NCBI GenBank assembly: GCA_000333235.1
Contig: CAPN01000051.1
Location: 496,001 to 560,000 of the forward strand
Direction of reading: 5' to 3'
From: Pseudoalteromonas luteoviolacea B = ATCC 29581
GTDB lineage: Bacteria; Pseudomonadota; Gammaproteobacteria; Enterobacterales; Alteromonadaceae
DNA length: 64,000 nt
A program made the position numbers and the translations under genes. A model generated the notes under the pieces. That model was not told the origin of the DNA. It saw only the letters and a program-made list of their open reading frames with translations, and did no database searches. Positions 38,576 to 47,277 of the stretch are shown here, piece by piece (the first letter of the stretch is position 1; the number at the start of each line of letters is the position of its first letter).

Positions 38576-40659
38576 AGTTTTGGCCACTAGTTTGGATTGC
38601 AGTAATAATTAGCTTTAAAGCCTTTGCGACAACACCACCAGAACCGACGGATGTGGTCGAAATTGGAAATAAAATATTTATTTACTTACCCGGCGAAACA
38701 ACCTTTGAAGAACCCTTTGAAGTGGCGAATGATGGCAGCATATTATTGCCTGAACTCGGCAAAATTGCTGCTCAAGGAAAGTCAGTCGGCGATCTTCAAG
38801 AGGAATTAAAAGGCCGTTTAGCGGTTTATTACACCAATCTAGACGATTTTTATATCGAGATCCGATCGAGAGACATTTTTGTTAATGTACTAGGGTACGT
38901 TAACGAACCTTCCCAAGTTGCAATCCCATTTGATGGCAATATTCAAATGGTCATTGCTAAGGCTGGAGGCCTAAAACCTGGAGCCCAGTTAGACCGGTTT
39001 CAAGTTCGTCGCGGGACCGAATCGATTGAATTTAATTATAAAGCTTATCTTGATTCAGGAAATTTAGATTTATTACCTAAAATTAAAAGCGGTGATACCG
39101 TATTCGTTCCAGTCAGTCCGTTGCTTGGAAATGTCCAGATCGATTTTGATGCACAAACGTTAAGCAGCAGCGGGGATGCCACGGATAAATCTGCGGTTAC
39201 CATCATGGGGGAGGTCCACACTCCAGGTAGCTATGCGTTTAAACAAGATATGACTATTTTGGATGCGTTAATGCGGGCAGGCGGCGTAACGCGCTATGCT
39301 GATGTTACCAAAGTGCGGATCATTGCTGAACAAAATCCAACTCTTTTTGATTTAAAAGCTTATCTAGATAGACCTAATCAATTCCAACTCGAGGTATTAA
39401 AACCAGGAACAACGATTTACGTCCCGATCATTGTAGATGATGTCAATACCACATCGACGTCTGTGTATATTATGGGCGAGGTCCAAAAACCAGGGGCTTA
39501 TGAAACTCAAGAAAAAACGAGTTTGTTGGATATTCTTGCCAACGCAGGGGGCCCAACTCGATTTGCTGAAACACGTCATATTAAAATTTTAAATACCGAC
39601 GGTGAAACAAAGCTTTTTGATTTATTGGCATACAGTGAGGGGTTTCAAGGGATAACCGTACCTGCAATAAAACCAGGTGACGTTGTCTTTGTCCCAGAAA
39701 AAACCGATTTAAATGAAAAAAGTTGGTTAAAAGTTCCTCCAACACGCGCCGTAAAAATCATCGGTGCGATTTTCGACCCTGGTCGTTATGAATGGAGTGA
39801 TGAAATGGACTTTACGGATTTACTCGCTCACGCCGGTGGCCCAACTAAAGGGGCTAATCTTAATGAAATAAAAATTGTCCGTACAGGAAATAAAACGCGC
39901 AGTTTTGACCTAGAAAAATATAAAAGCGGGGTAGTTGGATATAGTTTGCCTGATCTTCAAGCAGGTGACACCATCATCATTGAAGAGTTACCAAATGATC
40001 CAACAGACAACAAATCTCAATGGATCCGCCAAGACAGTGAATCATCCATTTATGTTTTTGGTCAAGTAGGCTCACCAGGTCGATATGCTTTTAACGACAC
40101 GCTCCATTTTGTTGATATTTTAGCTGCCGCAGATGGCCCAAACGGAAATGCCGATCTTAAAAACATACGTATAACTCACCGCAATGGTGCAAAAGCTAAA
40201 GTGTCAAAATTAGACTTAGCGCTCTATTTCGAAACTGGTGATGAATCTCTCTTTCCAAAAGTAAGCCCTGGGGATACGATTTTTATACCGGAAAAGAATA
40301 AAGATTGGCTACGTCAACCCAAAGAACAAGTGGTAAGAATTATGGGTGCGATTCAAAAACCGGGTCGCTATAATTTTGACGAAACGATGTCGCTTTTAGA
40401 TATTTTAGCTGAAGCTGGCGGACCTACGGGAAATGCTCTCATAGATAAAATTGTCGTCGTTAATCATGGCTGCTGTAAAGAACAAGCCAGAGTATTTGAC
40501 TTTGAGTCTTTCGTTAAACGTCCAGATTCTTCGCGGATCCCAGTTCTTAGAGCTGGTGATACGATTTATATTCCAGACAAAGGGCAAGATCTTGTCGGCA
40601 AAGCAAAAGACAATTTCATTGAGTTAGTAACCTTAATAGCATTGTTGGTCGGTTTATGA
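38572..40659 (+). CDS. sypC: Wza-type polysaccharide export protein with six SLBB domains (SypC-like)
   Basis: A 695-residue exported protein: signal peptide (hydrophobic 5-17, cleavage near FAT), a Poly_export domain (about 22-95), then six SLBB-type repeats starting near residues 103, 209, 297, 393, 492 and 587. Each repeat has the pattern (V)xIxGxVxxPGxYxxxxxxxLxDILAxAGGPT. A hydrophobic C-terminus (about 680-695) could cross the outer membrane. Wza-like proteins often have only two or three SLBB domains, so this one predicts a long periplasmic tube. It has no lipobox. It forms the outer-membrane exit for the polymer, and its stop overlaps the ATPase start (ATGA). Confidence 0.88.
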   Translation: MKFWPLVWIAVIISFKAFATTPPEPTDVVEIGNKIFIYLPGETTFEEPFEVANDGSILLPELGKIAAQGKSVGDLQEELKGRLAVYYTNLDDFYIEIRSRDIFVNVLGYVNEPSQVAIPFDGNIQMVIAKAGGLKPGAQLDRFQVRRGTESIEFNYKAYLDSGNLDLLPKIKSGDTVFVPVSPLLGNVQIDFDAQTLSSSGDATDKSAVTIMGEVHTPGSYAFKQDMTILDALMRAGGVTRYADVTKVRIIAEQNPTLFDLKAYLDRPNQFQLEVLKPGTTIYVPIIVDDVNTTSTSVYIMGEVQKPGAYETQEKTSLLDILANAGGPTRFAETRHIKILNTDGETKLFDLLAYSEGFQGITVPAIKPGDVVFVPEKTDLNEKSWLKVPPTRAVKIIGAIFDPGRYEWSDEMDFTDLLAHAGGPTKGANLNEIKIVRTGNKTRSFDLEKYKSGVVGYSLPDLQAGDTIIIEELPNDPTDNKSQWIRQDSESSIYVFGQVGSPGRYAFNDTLHFVDILAAADGPNGNADLKNIRITHRNGAKAKVSKLDLALYFETGDESLFPKVSPGDTIFIPEKNKDWLRQPKEQVVRIMGAIQKPGRYNFDETMSLLDILAEAGGPTGNALIDKIVVVNHGCCKEQARVFDFESFVKRPDSSRIPVLRAGDTIYIPDKGQDLVGKAKDNFIELVTLIALLVGL

Positions 40660-41351
40660 AGTTAATACCCCATGAGTATCAAGAAATTGAAGAGGTATGC
40701 AGCGAAATAGGCAAGCTGAAAGCACGCTGTTTGTTGGTTTGCTCTATGACAGGAAAAGCTGGCGTTACAACATTATGTCACAGTGTCGCGGCACGTTTAA
40801 AAGCGAAACGCAGTAAAGTACTTATTCTCGATTTAAATCCAATTAGTCAACATAAATTTGAAGTCTCTGAAGGTGAACCTTGGTGCTTTAGCGATATAAC
40901 CTGTCAGTTAAACGTGATCCCTGGTGAAGGCATTGATTACTTGAGTATTTCTCAGTTAAGAGACTTGGAGCCAGCAAAAAATCAACAAGTTATAAGAGAT
41001 GCTATTGAGCGGCTTCAAGTAGAATACGATATCATTATTTTAGACATGTCGCCTGTGCTTAAAGTCAACCGCGGGAATATTCCCTTTCAATCGTTAAGTT
41101 TAAGTGTCGACCTTTGTTTGTTAACGGTTGCGTTGGGTCAAGATGACGAAGAAGCACTAGGAAACTCTCTACAAGCATTGGAGCATGCAGGTATCAAGCA
41201 AATTCAGCTTGTCGTAAACCAATGCTTCCAGCCACCACTCGGCGGGTTATTAATAAGTACTATTGACACAAAACTGCGCAATTACCCGAGACTGTCGAGA
41301 AAGCTAAAACAATGGATAAATACACAAAGGTGGCTATTTCATGCTCACTAA
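40656..41351 (+). CDS. sypD: ParA/MinD-BY-kinase-like ATPase with degenerate P-loop (SypD-like)
   Basis: A 231-residue cytoplasmic protein of the CpsD/BY-kinase fold. Walker A aligns as SMTGKAGVTTL (30-40); where BY-kinases have GK(S/T), this protein has Gly36-Val37-Thr38, so the nucleotide-binding Lys is missing. Walker A' (KVLILDLNP) and Walker B (YDIIILDMSPV) are recognisable. The C-terminus (RLSRKLKQWINTQRWLF) lacks the Tyr cluster of BY-kinases. It may therefore bind partners such as the Wzz protein without acting as a tyrosine kinase. It overlaps neighbours on both sides (4 and 11 bases). Confidence 0.8.
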   Translation: MKLIPHEYQEIEEVCSEIGKLKARCLLVCSMTGKAGVTTLCHSVAARLKAKRSKVLILDLNPISQHKFEVSEGEPWCFSDITCQLNVIPGEGIDYLSISQLRDLEPAKNQQVIRDAIERLQVEYDIIILDMSPVLKVNRGNIPFQSLSLSVDLCLLTVALGQDDEEALGNSLQALEHAGIKQIQLVVNQCFQPPLGGLLISTIDTKLRNYPRLSRKLKQWINTQRWLFHAH

Positions 41352-42852
41352 CAATGGAAACTCACATAGCTTGTTTTTTCGACGTTTTAGCTTGAATCAG
41401 CCAAACATCAGTGAATGTCGTTTAATCATCAAACATATTTTATTAAAAATTTCCGCTTCAGCGAGTGAACTGGATGGTACAACATTAGTTGTCGTTGAAT
41501 ATCTTACCAATTTATTGCGTCATGGGGATGGTGAAGACAGCCAAATTGGACTTTCGCTTGTCCAAAATGAGCGTGCGGAATACTGCTTATCGATAAGCGA
41601 TCGACTTTCGCCCTATAACCCTCTTGAACATATCCCCTCGATCAATTTCGAAACAGGTGAGTTACAAGAGGGCGGTATGGGTATCGCACTCTTAAATCAC
41701 TATTTCCCAAATGCAAAATATGAAACATTAAAAGGTGAAAACACCTTGCTGCTGCCTTTGAAAGGGCCGAGTAAGAAAAAGCGGATTGTCTACATTGACG
41801 ACGACCCTCGTCAACTTAATTTGGTTAAAGCCTATTTAGAAAAAGATTACGATATTTACATTGAAAAAGACCTAAAATCAGGACTGCAGGTAATTTACGA
41901 TGTTCAGCCAGAAGTATTACTTTTAGACTATGAATTACAAGAATGTACAGCAGTCGAAGTACTCGAAAAGCTAAATCAAACATCTTTAAAATGTAATATG
42001 GCGGTCATAATCTTAACAGGTACTGCACTTGAAAACGCAGAAACACTGACAAATCGACTGGGTATAGATGGTTATTTGACTAAACCTATCACAAAATCGC
42101 AACTCAATATTGCACTAGAACGCGTTTTGTATCGATCTATTTTTAATAACAGTGCAACCAATCAATCAACAAATAACGACGTTATATACAATAAAAATGC
42201 AGATTGCAAAGTCGAGTGTTTTGGTTCGGTTAATCATCGTCGCTCGGGTGATTTTTCTGTAATAGTACCTTGGCAAGATAGTTTAATTGTCGTGATCGGT
42301 GATGTTGTCGGGCATGGTGATCGGGTAGCTAACTTTGCAGCGGAACTGAAAGGATTTGTTTCTGGTTTTTTAAGTTGTACACAGCAACCTCTCGACCTAT
42401 TTTTTGAGCTTAACCGAGCTTTTGTCGAAGAGTCTTTATCTAACAGTCACTATGCTACGTTACTCATGGTTACAATCCAAAAACATCAGCTAAAAATTGC
42501 GAGTGCAGGGCACCCATTGCCTATATTAATTGATGACTTGAATGCAAATGAAATAGGTTCCACCGACATGATGTTTGGAGTGTCTGCAAAAAGTCAATAT
42601 ACATTCGTGAATATTGAACGTAAGTCAAATACTCGAGTACTCTTATATACCGATGGTTGGTTTGATAACCGGTTTTCTGGTCTCACCGCTGAACATTGTA
42701 TTAAAGAATATTTGAAAGAATTACGCGCGTTTCCGAATATGCATTTTTCCCAGGCACTTTGGAAAGTTTCAACACCTAAAGCATCGCAGGAATTTGATGA
42801 TGCATCGTTGATCACCATTGAGCATATTCAAAATTCTCACAAGAATAACTAA
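41341..42852 (+). CDS. sypE: SypE-like regulator: RsbW-type kinase, receiver and PP2C phosphatase
   Basis: A 503-residue cytoplasmic protein with three domains. Residues ~1-140 are a GHKL kinase of the RsbW type (N box VVEYLTNLLRHG, G1 SDRLSPYNP, G2 EGGMGIALL). Residues ~155-270 are a receiver (Asp196 in LLLDYELQE, Lys in LTKPI). Residues ~300-500 are a SpoIIE/PP2C phosphatase (SGDFSVIVP, GDVVGHGD, YATLLMV, SAGHPLP, LLYTDGWFD). The kinase-receiver-phosphatase order is that of V. fischeri SypE, which both phosphorylates and dephosphorylates SypA depending on the receiver state. It starts 11 bases inside the ATPase gene. Confidence 0.9.
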   Translation: MLTNNGNSHSLFFRRFSLNQPNISECRLIIKHILLKISASASELDGTTLVVVEYLTNLLRHGDGEDSQIGLSLVQNERAEYCLSISDRLSPYNPLEHIPSINFETGELQEGGMGIALLNHYFPNAKYETLKGENTLLLPLKGPSKKKRIVYIDDDPRQLNLVKAYLEKDYDIYIEKDLKSGLQVIYDVQPEVLLLDYELQECTAVEVLEKLNQTSLKCNMAVIILTGTALENAETLTNRLGIDGYLTKPITKSQLNIALERVLYRSIFNNSATNQSTNNDVIYNKNADCKVECFGSVNHRRSGDFSVIVPWQDSLIVVIGDVVGHGDRVANFAAELKGFVSGFLSCTQQPLDLFFELNRAFVEESLSNSHYATLLMVTIQKHQLKIASAGHPLPILIDDLNANEIGSTDMMFGVSAKSQYTFVNIERKSNTRVLLYTDGWFDNRFSGLTAEHCIKEYLKELRAFPNMHFSQALWKVSTPKASQEFDDASLITIEHIQNSHKNN

Positions 42853-42893
42853 GTGACAGTAAATTAACTTAAAGAATAAAAAGGATGTCGTCT

Positions 42894-44339
42894 ATGCCTC
42901 CAAAAGTACTAATCGTTGAGGATACTGAATCACTGGCGTTTTTATATGATTCCTACCTTATCCCTACTGGTATAAAAACAACTATTGCACTCAATGGTCA
43001 TGACGCAATTACCGCCATCGAGAAAGACATGCCTGACGTGATCATTTTAGATGTCATGCTCCCTGATATGAACGGATTAGATTTATTTGCGCATTTACCA
43101 CCAAACGGCGATACTCAAGTAATAGTGCTTACAGGACATGCTAATAAGGAAATGGCGATTAAAGCAGTTAAATTAGGTGCAGCGGATTTCATCGAAAAAC
43201 CAATCGAAGCTGAACGGTTTCGTATTACCGTCAATAATGCATTAAAAATAAAGACGTTATCAAAAGAAGTCGCAACGTACAAAGAAACGTATGAAAACGG
43301 ACGTTTTTTCGACATGATAGGTTCATCGAAAGTGATGCAATCGGTCTACTCGATAATTAGCTCCGCATCTCAAAGTAAAGCGTCTGTTTTCATCACAGGA
43401 GAAAGCGGCACAGGGAAAGAGCTTTGCGCACGAGCATTACACCAGTCTTCATCCCGTAATAAGAAGCCTTTTGTTGCATTAAATTGCGCAGCAATTCCAA
43501 AAGATTTAATTGAATCTGAAATATTTGGCCATGTAAAAGGCGCATTCACTGGCGCGACTTCACATCGCGAAGGAGCGGCTAGCCGTGCAAACGGTGGGAC
43601 GTTGTTTCTAGATGAACTGTGTGAAATGGACATAAACTTACAGAGTAAATTGCTTCGCTTTATTCAAACAGGCACAATCACCGAAGTTGGTGGAAGTACC
43701 GAGAAAAAAGTGGACGTAAGATTTGTCTGTGCAACTAACAGAGATCCGCTTGAAGAAGTGCGCTTGGGAAGATTCAGAGAAGACTTATATTATCGTTTAC
43801 ACGTTATCCCTGTGCATTTGCCACCATTAAGAAAACGAGGTGGCGATGTACTAGAAATAGCGCAAACGCTTTTTACCAAAGTAGCAAAAGAAGAAGGGAA
43901 ATTATTTACTGGTCTAACTGATGATGCAAAGCAAATATTATTAGCAAATAAATGGCCTGGTAATGTTCGCCAACTTGAAAACGTTGTTCGAAATACGGTG
44001 GTTTTAAACAATGACCCCTGGATCACAGCGGATATGTTAACAAGCCTGATCCAAAAAGACCAAATGGTCACTTCAGTAGAAAAAGATGAGTTTTCTCAAG
44101 CGATTAACTTATCAAGTTATCCGCAGCAAGAGAACAAGGAAACTCATGATGTTTCGGCTTTTCCGCAAGTAATAGACAACCAAATTGAACCTCTGTGGCT
44201 TATTGAAAAACGCTATATTGAGCGCGCAATAGACATTTGTCATAACAATATTCCCAAAGCCGCGGCTATGTTAGACGTAAGTCCATCCACAATTTATCGT
44301 AAAATTAAAAGTTGGGAAGAAATGCATCTAGATGCATAA
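42894..44339 (+). CDS. sypG: Sigma54-dependent response regulator (SypG-like)
   Basis: A 481-residue NtrC-type activator: receiver (about 3-120, phospho-acceptor Asp53 in VIILDVMLPDMNG), AAA+ domain (about 145-370, Walker A GESGTGKE, the sigma54-contact loop GAFTGA near 216-221, LFLDELCEMD), and a C-terminal Fis-type helix-turn-helix (NIPKAAAMLDVSPSTIYRKIKSW). I start at ATG 42894, nine bases after AAAAAGG; ATG 42885 touches that ribosome binding site. It is the natural candidate to bind the TTTGCA-N3-TGCAAA boxes and fire the sigma54 promoters of this locus. Nothing else in the window has a GAFTGA loop. Confidence 0.92.
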   Translation: MPPKVLIVEDTESLAFLYDSYLIPTGIKTTIALNGHDAITAIEKDMPDVIILDVMLPDMNGLDLFAHLPPNGDTQVIVLTGHANKEMAIKAVKLGAADFIEKPIEAERFRITVNNALKIKTLSKEVATYKETYENGRFFDMIGSSKVMQSVYSIISSASQSKASVFITGESGTGKELCARALHQSSSRNKKPFVALNCAAIPKDLIESEIFGHVKGAFTGATSHREGAASRANGGTLFLDELCEMDINLQSKLLRFIQTGTITEVGGSTEKKVDVRFVCATNRDPLEEVRLGRFREDLYYRLHVIPVHLPPLRKRGGDVLEIAQTLFTKVAKEEGKLFTGLTDDAKQILLANKWPGNVRQLENVVRNTVVLNNDPWITADMLTSLIQKDQMVTSVEKDEFSQAINLSSYPQQENKETHDVSAFPQVIDNQIEPLWLIEKRYIERAIDICHNNIPKAAAMLDVSPSTIYRKIKSWEEMHLDA

Positions 44340-44905
44340 CGTTAACTTATTTAAATGCACTTGCTCATATCTGATCTGGCAAGCAGCTTTGAGCAATTAC
44401 TCTTTCGTTGGCTTGTAGGCGAAGGTTTACCCTTCGCTTAATATTCGTCATTGCAATGTATTTTTGTATGAGGGCATAAAGCGTCGACTTGAGATGTTTT
44501 TGAGCGTGAAGCCGATCTTCTCCTTGTTTATTTCTAGCTGTCCATATACAAGTTTCTTGTTTTGTTATGAAAACGAACCGATTTAGGGTAATAAACGACC
44601 GGATCGCTCGTGGATTAAGGTTATTCGCTTTTTTCAGGAAAGTTTAGGTTAAAGATTCTAAAAGCAGAAATATCAGACGGTGAAGAAATGGGCTTAGTGT
44701 TTTCAGAGTGTCAGCCAAAGCATTTACATTAGAAACTATAAAACAAGATTGGGTTAGTCAACCTAGGATTGAGCGCTGTACCTTAAGATGAATTACTTCA
44801 GCAAATAATTCAAGGTATTTAAGCAAGGCATTGATGGCAGTAGATGGCTTTTACTTCTATGAAAAACGCAGCATAAACGGCTGCAAAAGTCTGAAATAGG
44901 CATCG
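44340..44905. other. 566-base region without a recognised gene
   Basis: A hairpin at 44417-44440 may end the sypA-G operon. The rest has only short open frames with many stops on both strands, no ribosome binding sites with convincing starts, no tRNA features and no enhancer-like box. It may be a decayed gene or the scar of a lost segment; I could not match any fragment to a family. Confidence 0.5.
44417..44440. terminator. Possible terminator of the sypA-G operon
   Basis: GCGAAGG (44419-44425) pairs with CCTTCGC (44431-44437) around TTTAC, about 80 bases after the regulator stop. The following stretch (TTAATATT) is only weakly T-rich. Confidence 0.45.
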
Positions 44906-45922
44906 TCAAGTTGTTTGAGTATAGACCTCATCGAGCTGCTTAAATTGCAGCTCACCACTGTACTCTTTTAAATATAATTGATAGGCACTGTCAGTAAGTT
45001 GCTGTCGTTGATCCACACTTAAAGAAATGACTCTTTCCACTGTCTCACTCATCTTATAAACATCTTCGTGTACTATCAGGATACCATTTTTGTTATTTTC
45101 AATCACACTTGGTATCGCGCCAACCGCTGTACTCACGACCAAAACGTGCTTACTCATCGCCTCAATTAATGTCATTGGAAGCCCTTCATAGCGTGAGGTT
45201 ATCAATAATATATCTAAAGTATCCCATATTACTTCTGGTGATTGTAAACCATGGTAAGTAACGTATTCGCTTGGTAAGAATTGGTTTTTTAATGGACCAT
45301 CGCCAAACAAATGAAACTTTGCATGTTTAATCGTATTTAATTTTTTTGCTATATCTAAAAAGACATCAGGCCCTTTTTCATGAGAAATCCGCCCAACAAA
45401 ACCGATATTTACGTGACCCGATTGAGTTTTCGAGTAATGTGAGTTTGTATCACGGTAAATGAAGTTTTTGAAAAGCTGCGCATTACTTAATTCTTTCGCT
45501 ATTAATTCCGACACAGCAAAGTTTTTCGACAAAAAGCTCAACTTATTATCGAGCCAACAATACAATGACAAAAATCCGTTTGGCTTTTCACCGGCATGAT
45601 AGGTAGAAACAACTTTTTTTAGGTGCAAAAACTGAGTGAGCTTAACTAAGACACCCGCCTTATAACCATGTGTATGTAAAACAGTGTTACTCGATAGTTT
45701 TGAAAGGATAGACACTAGTGTTTTGATTGACCCATTAGCAAACTGATAATCTATCCCACTTGAATTTAGACGTTCATATAAAACAGCATTATTATGATCT
45801 TTTAAAAATAAGACCGTACACGTTACACCTTTGCTTTTTAATAGTAAGCTTACATTTAATATATGCGTTTCAATCCCGCCAATTTGGCTGGAATCAACTA
45901 TCATTAAAACACGATACGCCAT
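44906..45922 (-). CDS. Family 4 glycosyltransferase
   Basis: A 338-residue GT-B transferase. The N-terminus is RVLMIVDSSQIGGIETHILNVSLLL, the donor site reads NIGFVGRISHEKGPDVFLDIAKKL (in pieces), and the E-x7-E region is YEGLPMTLIEAMSKHVLVVSTAVGAIPSVIE (in pieces). It faces away from the HPt gene with only 25 bases between the two start codons. It is a further sugar transferase of the syp-like locus, possibly equivalent to SypH or SypI, but on the opposite strand from the main block. Confidence 0.87.
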   Translation of the reverse strand: MAYRVLMIVDSSQIGGIETHILNVSLLLKSKGVTCTVLFLKDHNNAVLYERLNSSGIDYQFANGSIKTLVSILSKLSSNTVLHTHGYKAGVLVKLTQFLHLKKVVSTYHAGEKPNGFLSLYCWLDNKLSFLSKNFAVSELIAKELSNAQLFKNFIYRDTNSHYSKTQSGHVNIGFVGRISHEKGPDVFLDIAKKLNTIKHAKFHLFGDGPLKNQFLPSEYVTYHGLQSPEVIWDTLDILLITSRYEGLPMTLIEAMSKHVLVVSTAVGAIPSVIENNKNGILIVHEDVYKMSETVERVISLSVDQRQQLTDSAYQLYLKEYSGELQFKQLDEVYTQTT

Positions 45923-45947
45923 TTATTAAACTCCTTAAAGGATAAAC

Positions 45948-46277
45948 ATGCTCAATTTGATTACATTATCACAACTAAAAACAGATGTTGGACATGACTT
46001 ACATAAAACGCTATTAACGCTTTTTATAGATGAAACAGACAATTCCATAAATCAGCTTTCTGCCAAAGACATTACTACCACAAAACGCATCAGCCACAGT
46101 CTCAAAAGCAGCGCAGCCAGTTACGGTGCAGATGGACTTGCAGCTGTTTCTAAATCCCTAGAGCAAGCCTGTAAAGAGGAGCAACTTGAAGCTATTCCCT
46201 CGCTCATTGAAAATAGTGTGGCACTATGGCAAGCGCTAAAAATAGAATATGATCGTTATTTAGATTCAGTTACGTAG
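45948..46277 (+). CDS. Stand-alone histidine phosphotransfer (HPt) protein
   Basis: A 109-residue all-helical protein with the HPt motif ISHSLKSSAASYGADGL, phospho-acceptor His50. It follows AAAGGAT. It would shuttle phosphate from the receiver of a hybrid histidine kinase to response regulators. The hybrid kinase at 47278 ends in a receiver and has no HPt of its own, so the two probably work together. The gene overlaps the convergent yvcK-like gene by 8 bases. Confidence 0.88.
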   Translation: MLNLITLSQLKTDVGHDLHKTLLTLFIDETDNSINQLSAKDITTTKRISHSLKSSAASYGADGLAAVSKSLEQACKEEQLEAIPSLIENSVALWQALKIEYDRYLDSVT

Positions 46278-47151
46278 TTTGGTCGCTTAGATTTTCAATC
46301 GTGGCTGTACCAAGCAAATCTTTAAAAAGAGCATTTAACGAAGAAACTTCATGATAAGGCGAGGCTTCCATATCTTCTTGCGAACTTAAGTCCAATTCTA
46401 ATAGCGCTTCAGGTGTTAAACTCAAGTCCCAAAATTTAAAACCAATGACTTCCTCTAACCAAGCAAGTAAATCGTCATTAGATAAGCTACCAGCAACACT
46501 TTTTTCTTTTTGAATATTCTCAATAAATACCTTCGTTGCTGAGGTTACTTCGAGCGCCTGTGCTATATCATCGACTAATAACGCGGGCAAAACGCTCGAA
46601 ATAATACTACCAGGACCTATTACAACAAAATCGGCTTCTAAAATCGATTGAACAACGCCTTTTGGCGCTGACACTTTCGTCGTTAATTCGACATGCTTTG
46701 GAAAATGATTTAAGGCATCGATGGCCGTTTCACCATAGATTTCACGACCCGTATTAAGCGTTGCTTTTAGATCGGTCACTTGATCCGACATAGGGAAAAT
46801 AGTTACTTGGTTACCTAACAACTGATTAAATTGCTTTACCGCTTCCGTTGCACTATTTGTCACTTGCAAAAGACCTAATAACACCAGGTTACCAAGGCTA
46901 TGGCCTTCGAGTTCACCACCACTCAGTCGATGATCAAAGATGTTTCGTACCAACGCATTTTCATCGATGAGTTCGAGACAACAGCGCCTTATATCACCTA
47001 ACGCAACGCAATTGTTGATGTCGCGAATAACCCCGGTACTACCGCCATTGTCGGTCGTTGCAACGATAGCGGTCAGGTGAGTATTCAATGGTTGGAGCGC
47101 TTTAAGTACGCGAGACAAACCATGCCCACCGCCAATACAAACTATTTTCAT
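46270..47151 (-). CDS. ybhK: YvcK/YbhK family (CofD-like fold) protein
   Basis: A 293-residue protein with the family motifs CIGGGHGLSRVLKAL, VATTDNGGSTGVIRD and ALGDIRRCCLEL, plus VVIGPGSIISSVLPALLV. YvcK-type proteins bind UDP-sugars (shown in Gram-positive bacteria) and affect carbon flow to the cell envelope. The E. coli form is YbhK. I start at ATG 47151 behind AGGA; six more residues upstream are possible. Its place between the HPt and hybrid kinase genes may be chance, but a UDP-sugar sensor inside an exopolysaccharide locus is suggestive. Confidence 0.88.
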   Translation of the reverse strand: MKIVCIGGGHGLSRVLKALQPLNTHLTAIVATTDNGGSTGVIRDINNCVALGDIRRCCLELIDENALVRNIFDHRLSGGELEGHSLGNLVLLGLLQVTNSATEAVKQFNQLLGNQVTIFPMSDQVTDLKATLNTGREIYGETAIDALNHFPKHVELTTKVSAPKGVVQSILEADFVVIGPGSIISSVLPALLVDDIAQALEVTSATKVFIENIQKEKSVAGSLSNDDLLAWLEEVIGFKFWDLSLTPEALLELDLSSQEDMEASPYHEVSSLNALFKDLLGTATIENLSDQTT

Positions 47152-47277
47152 GTTAACAATCCTAAACATCGACTATGCGCTAAGTTGCTATAAATATAGC
47201 TTAAATTCTGGTAGTTTGTTAATACACAGCCTATATTTTGGCAAAGACAAGCGTACACCGAAGGTATACCAAACCTA

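Noticed and set aside
42196..42210. AATGCAGATTGCAAA, an enhancer-like box
   Set aside because: It lies inside the coding region of the SypE-like gene, has two mismatches, and no sigma54 promoter follows at a suitable distance.
26663..44339. Exosortase (XrtA/PEP-CTERM)-associated exopolysaccharide cluster
   Set aside because: The glycan genes are similar, but no exosortase, PEP-CTERM protein or PrsK-type kinase is present, and STAS plus the kinase/REC/PP2C protein point to syp.
47219..47277. Sigma54 promoter upstream of the hybrid kinase (TGGCAAAGACAAGC)
   Set aside because: GG and GC are 9 rather than 10 bases apart, a spacing that abolishes sigma54 recognition.
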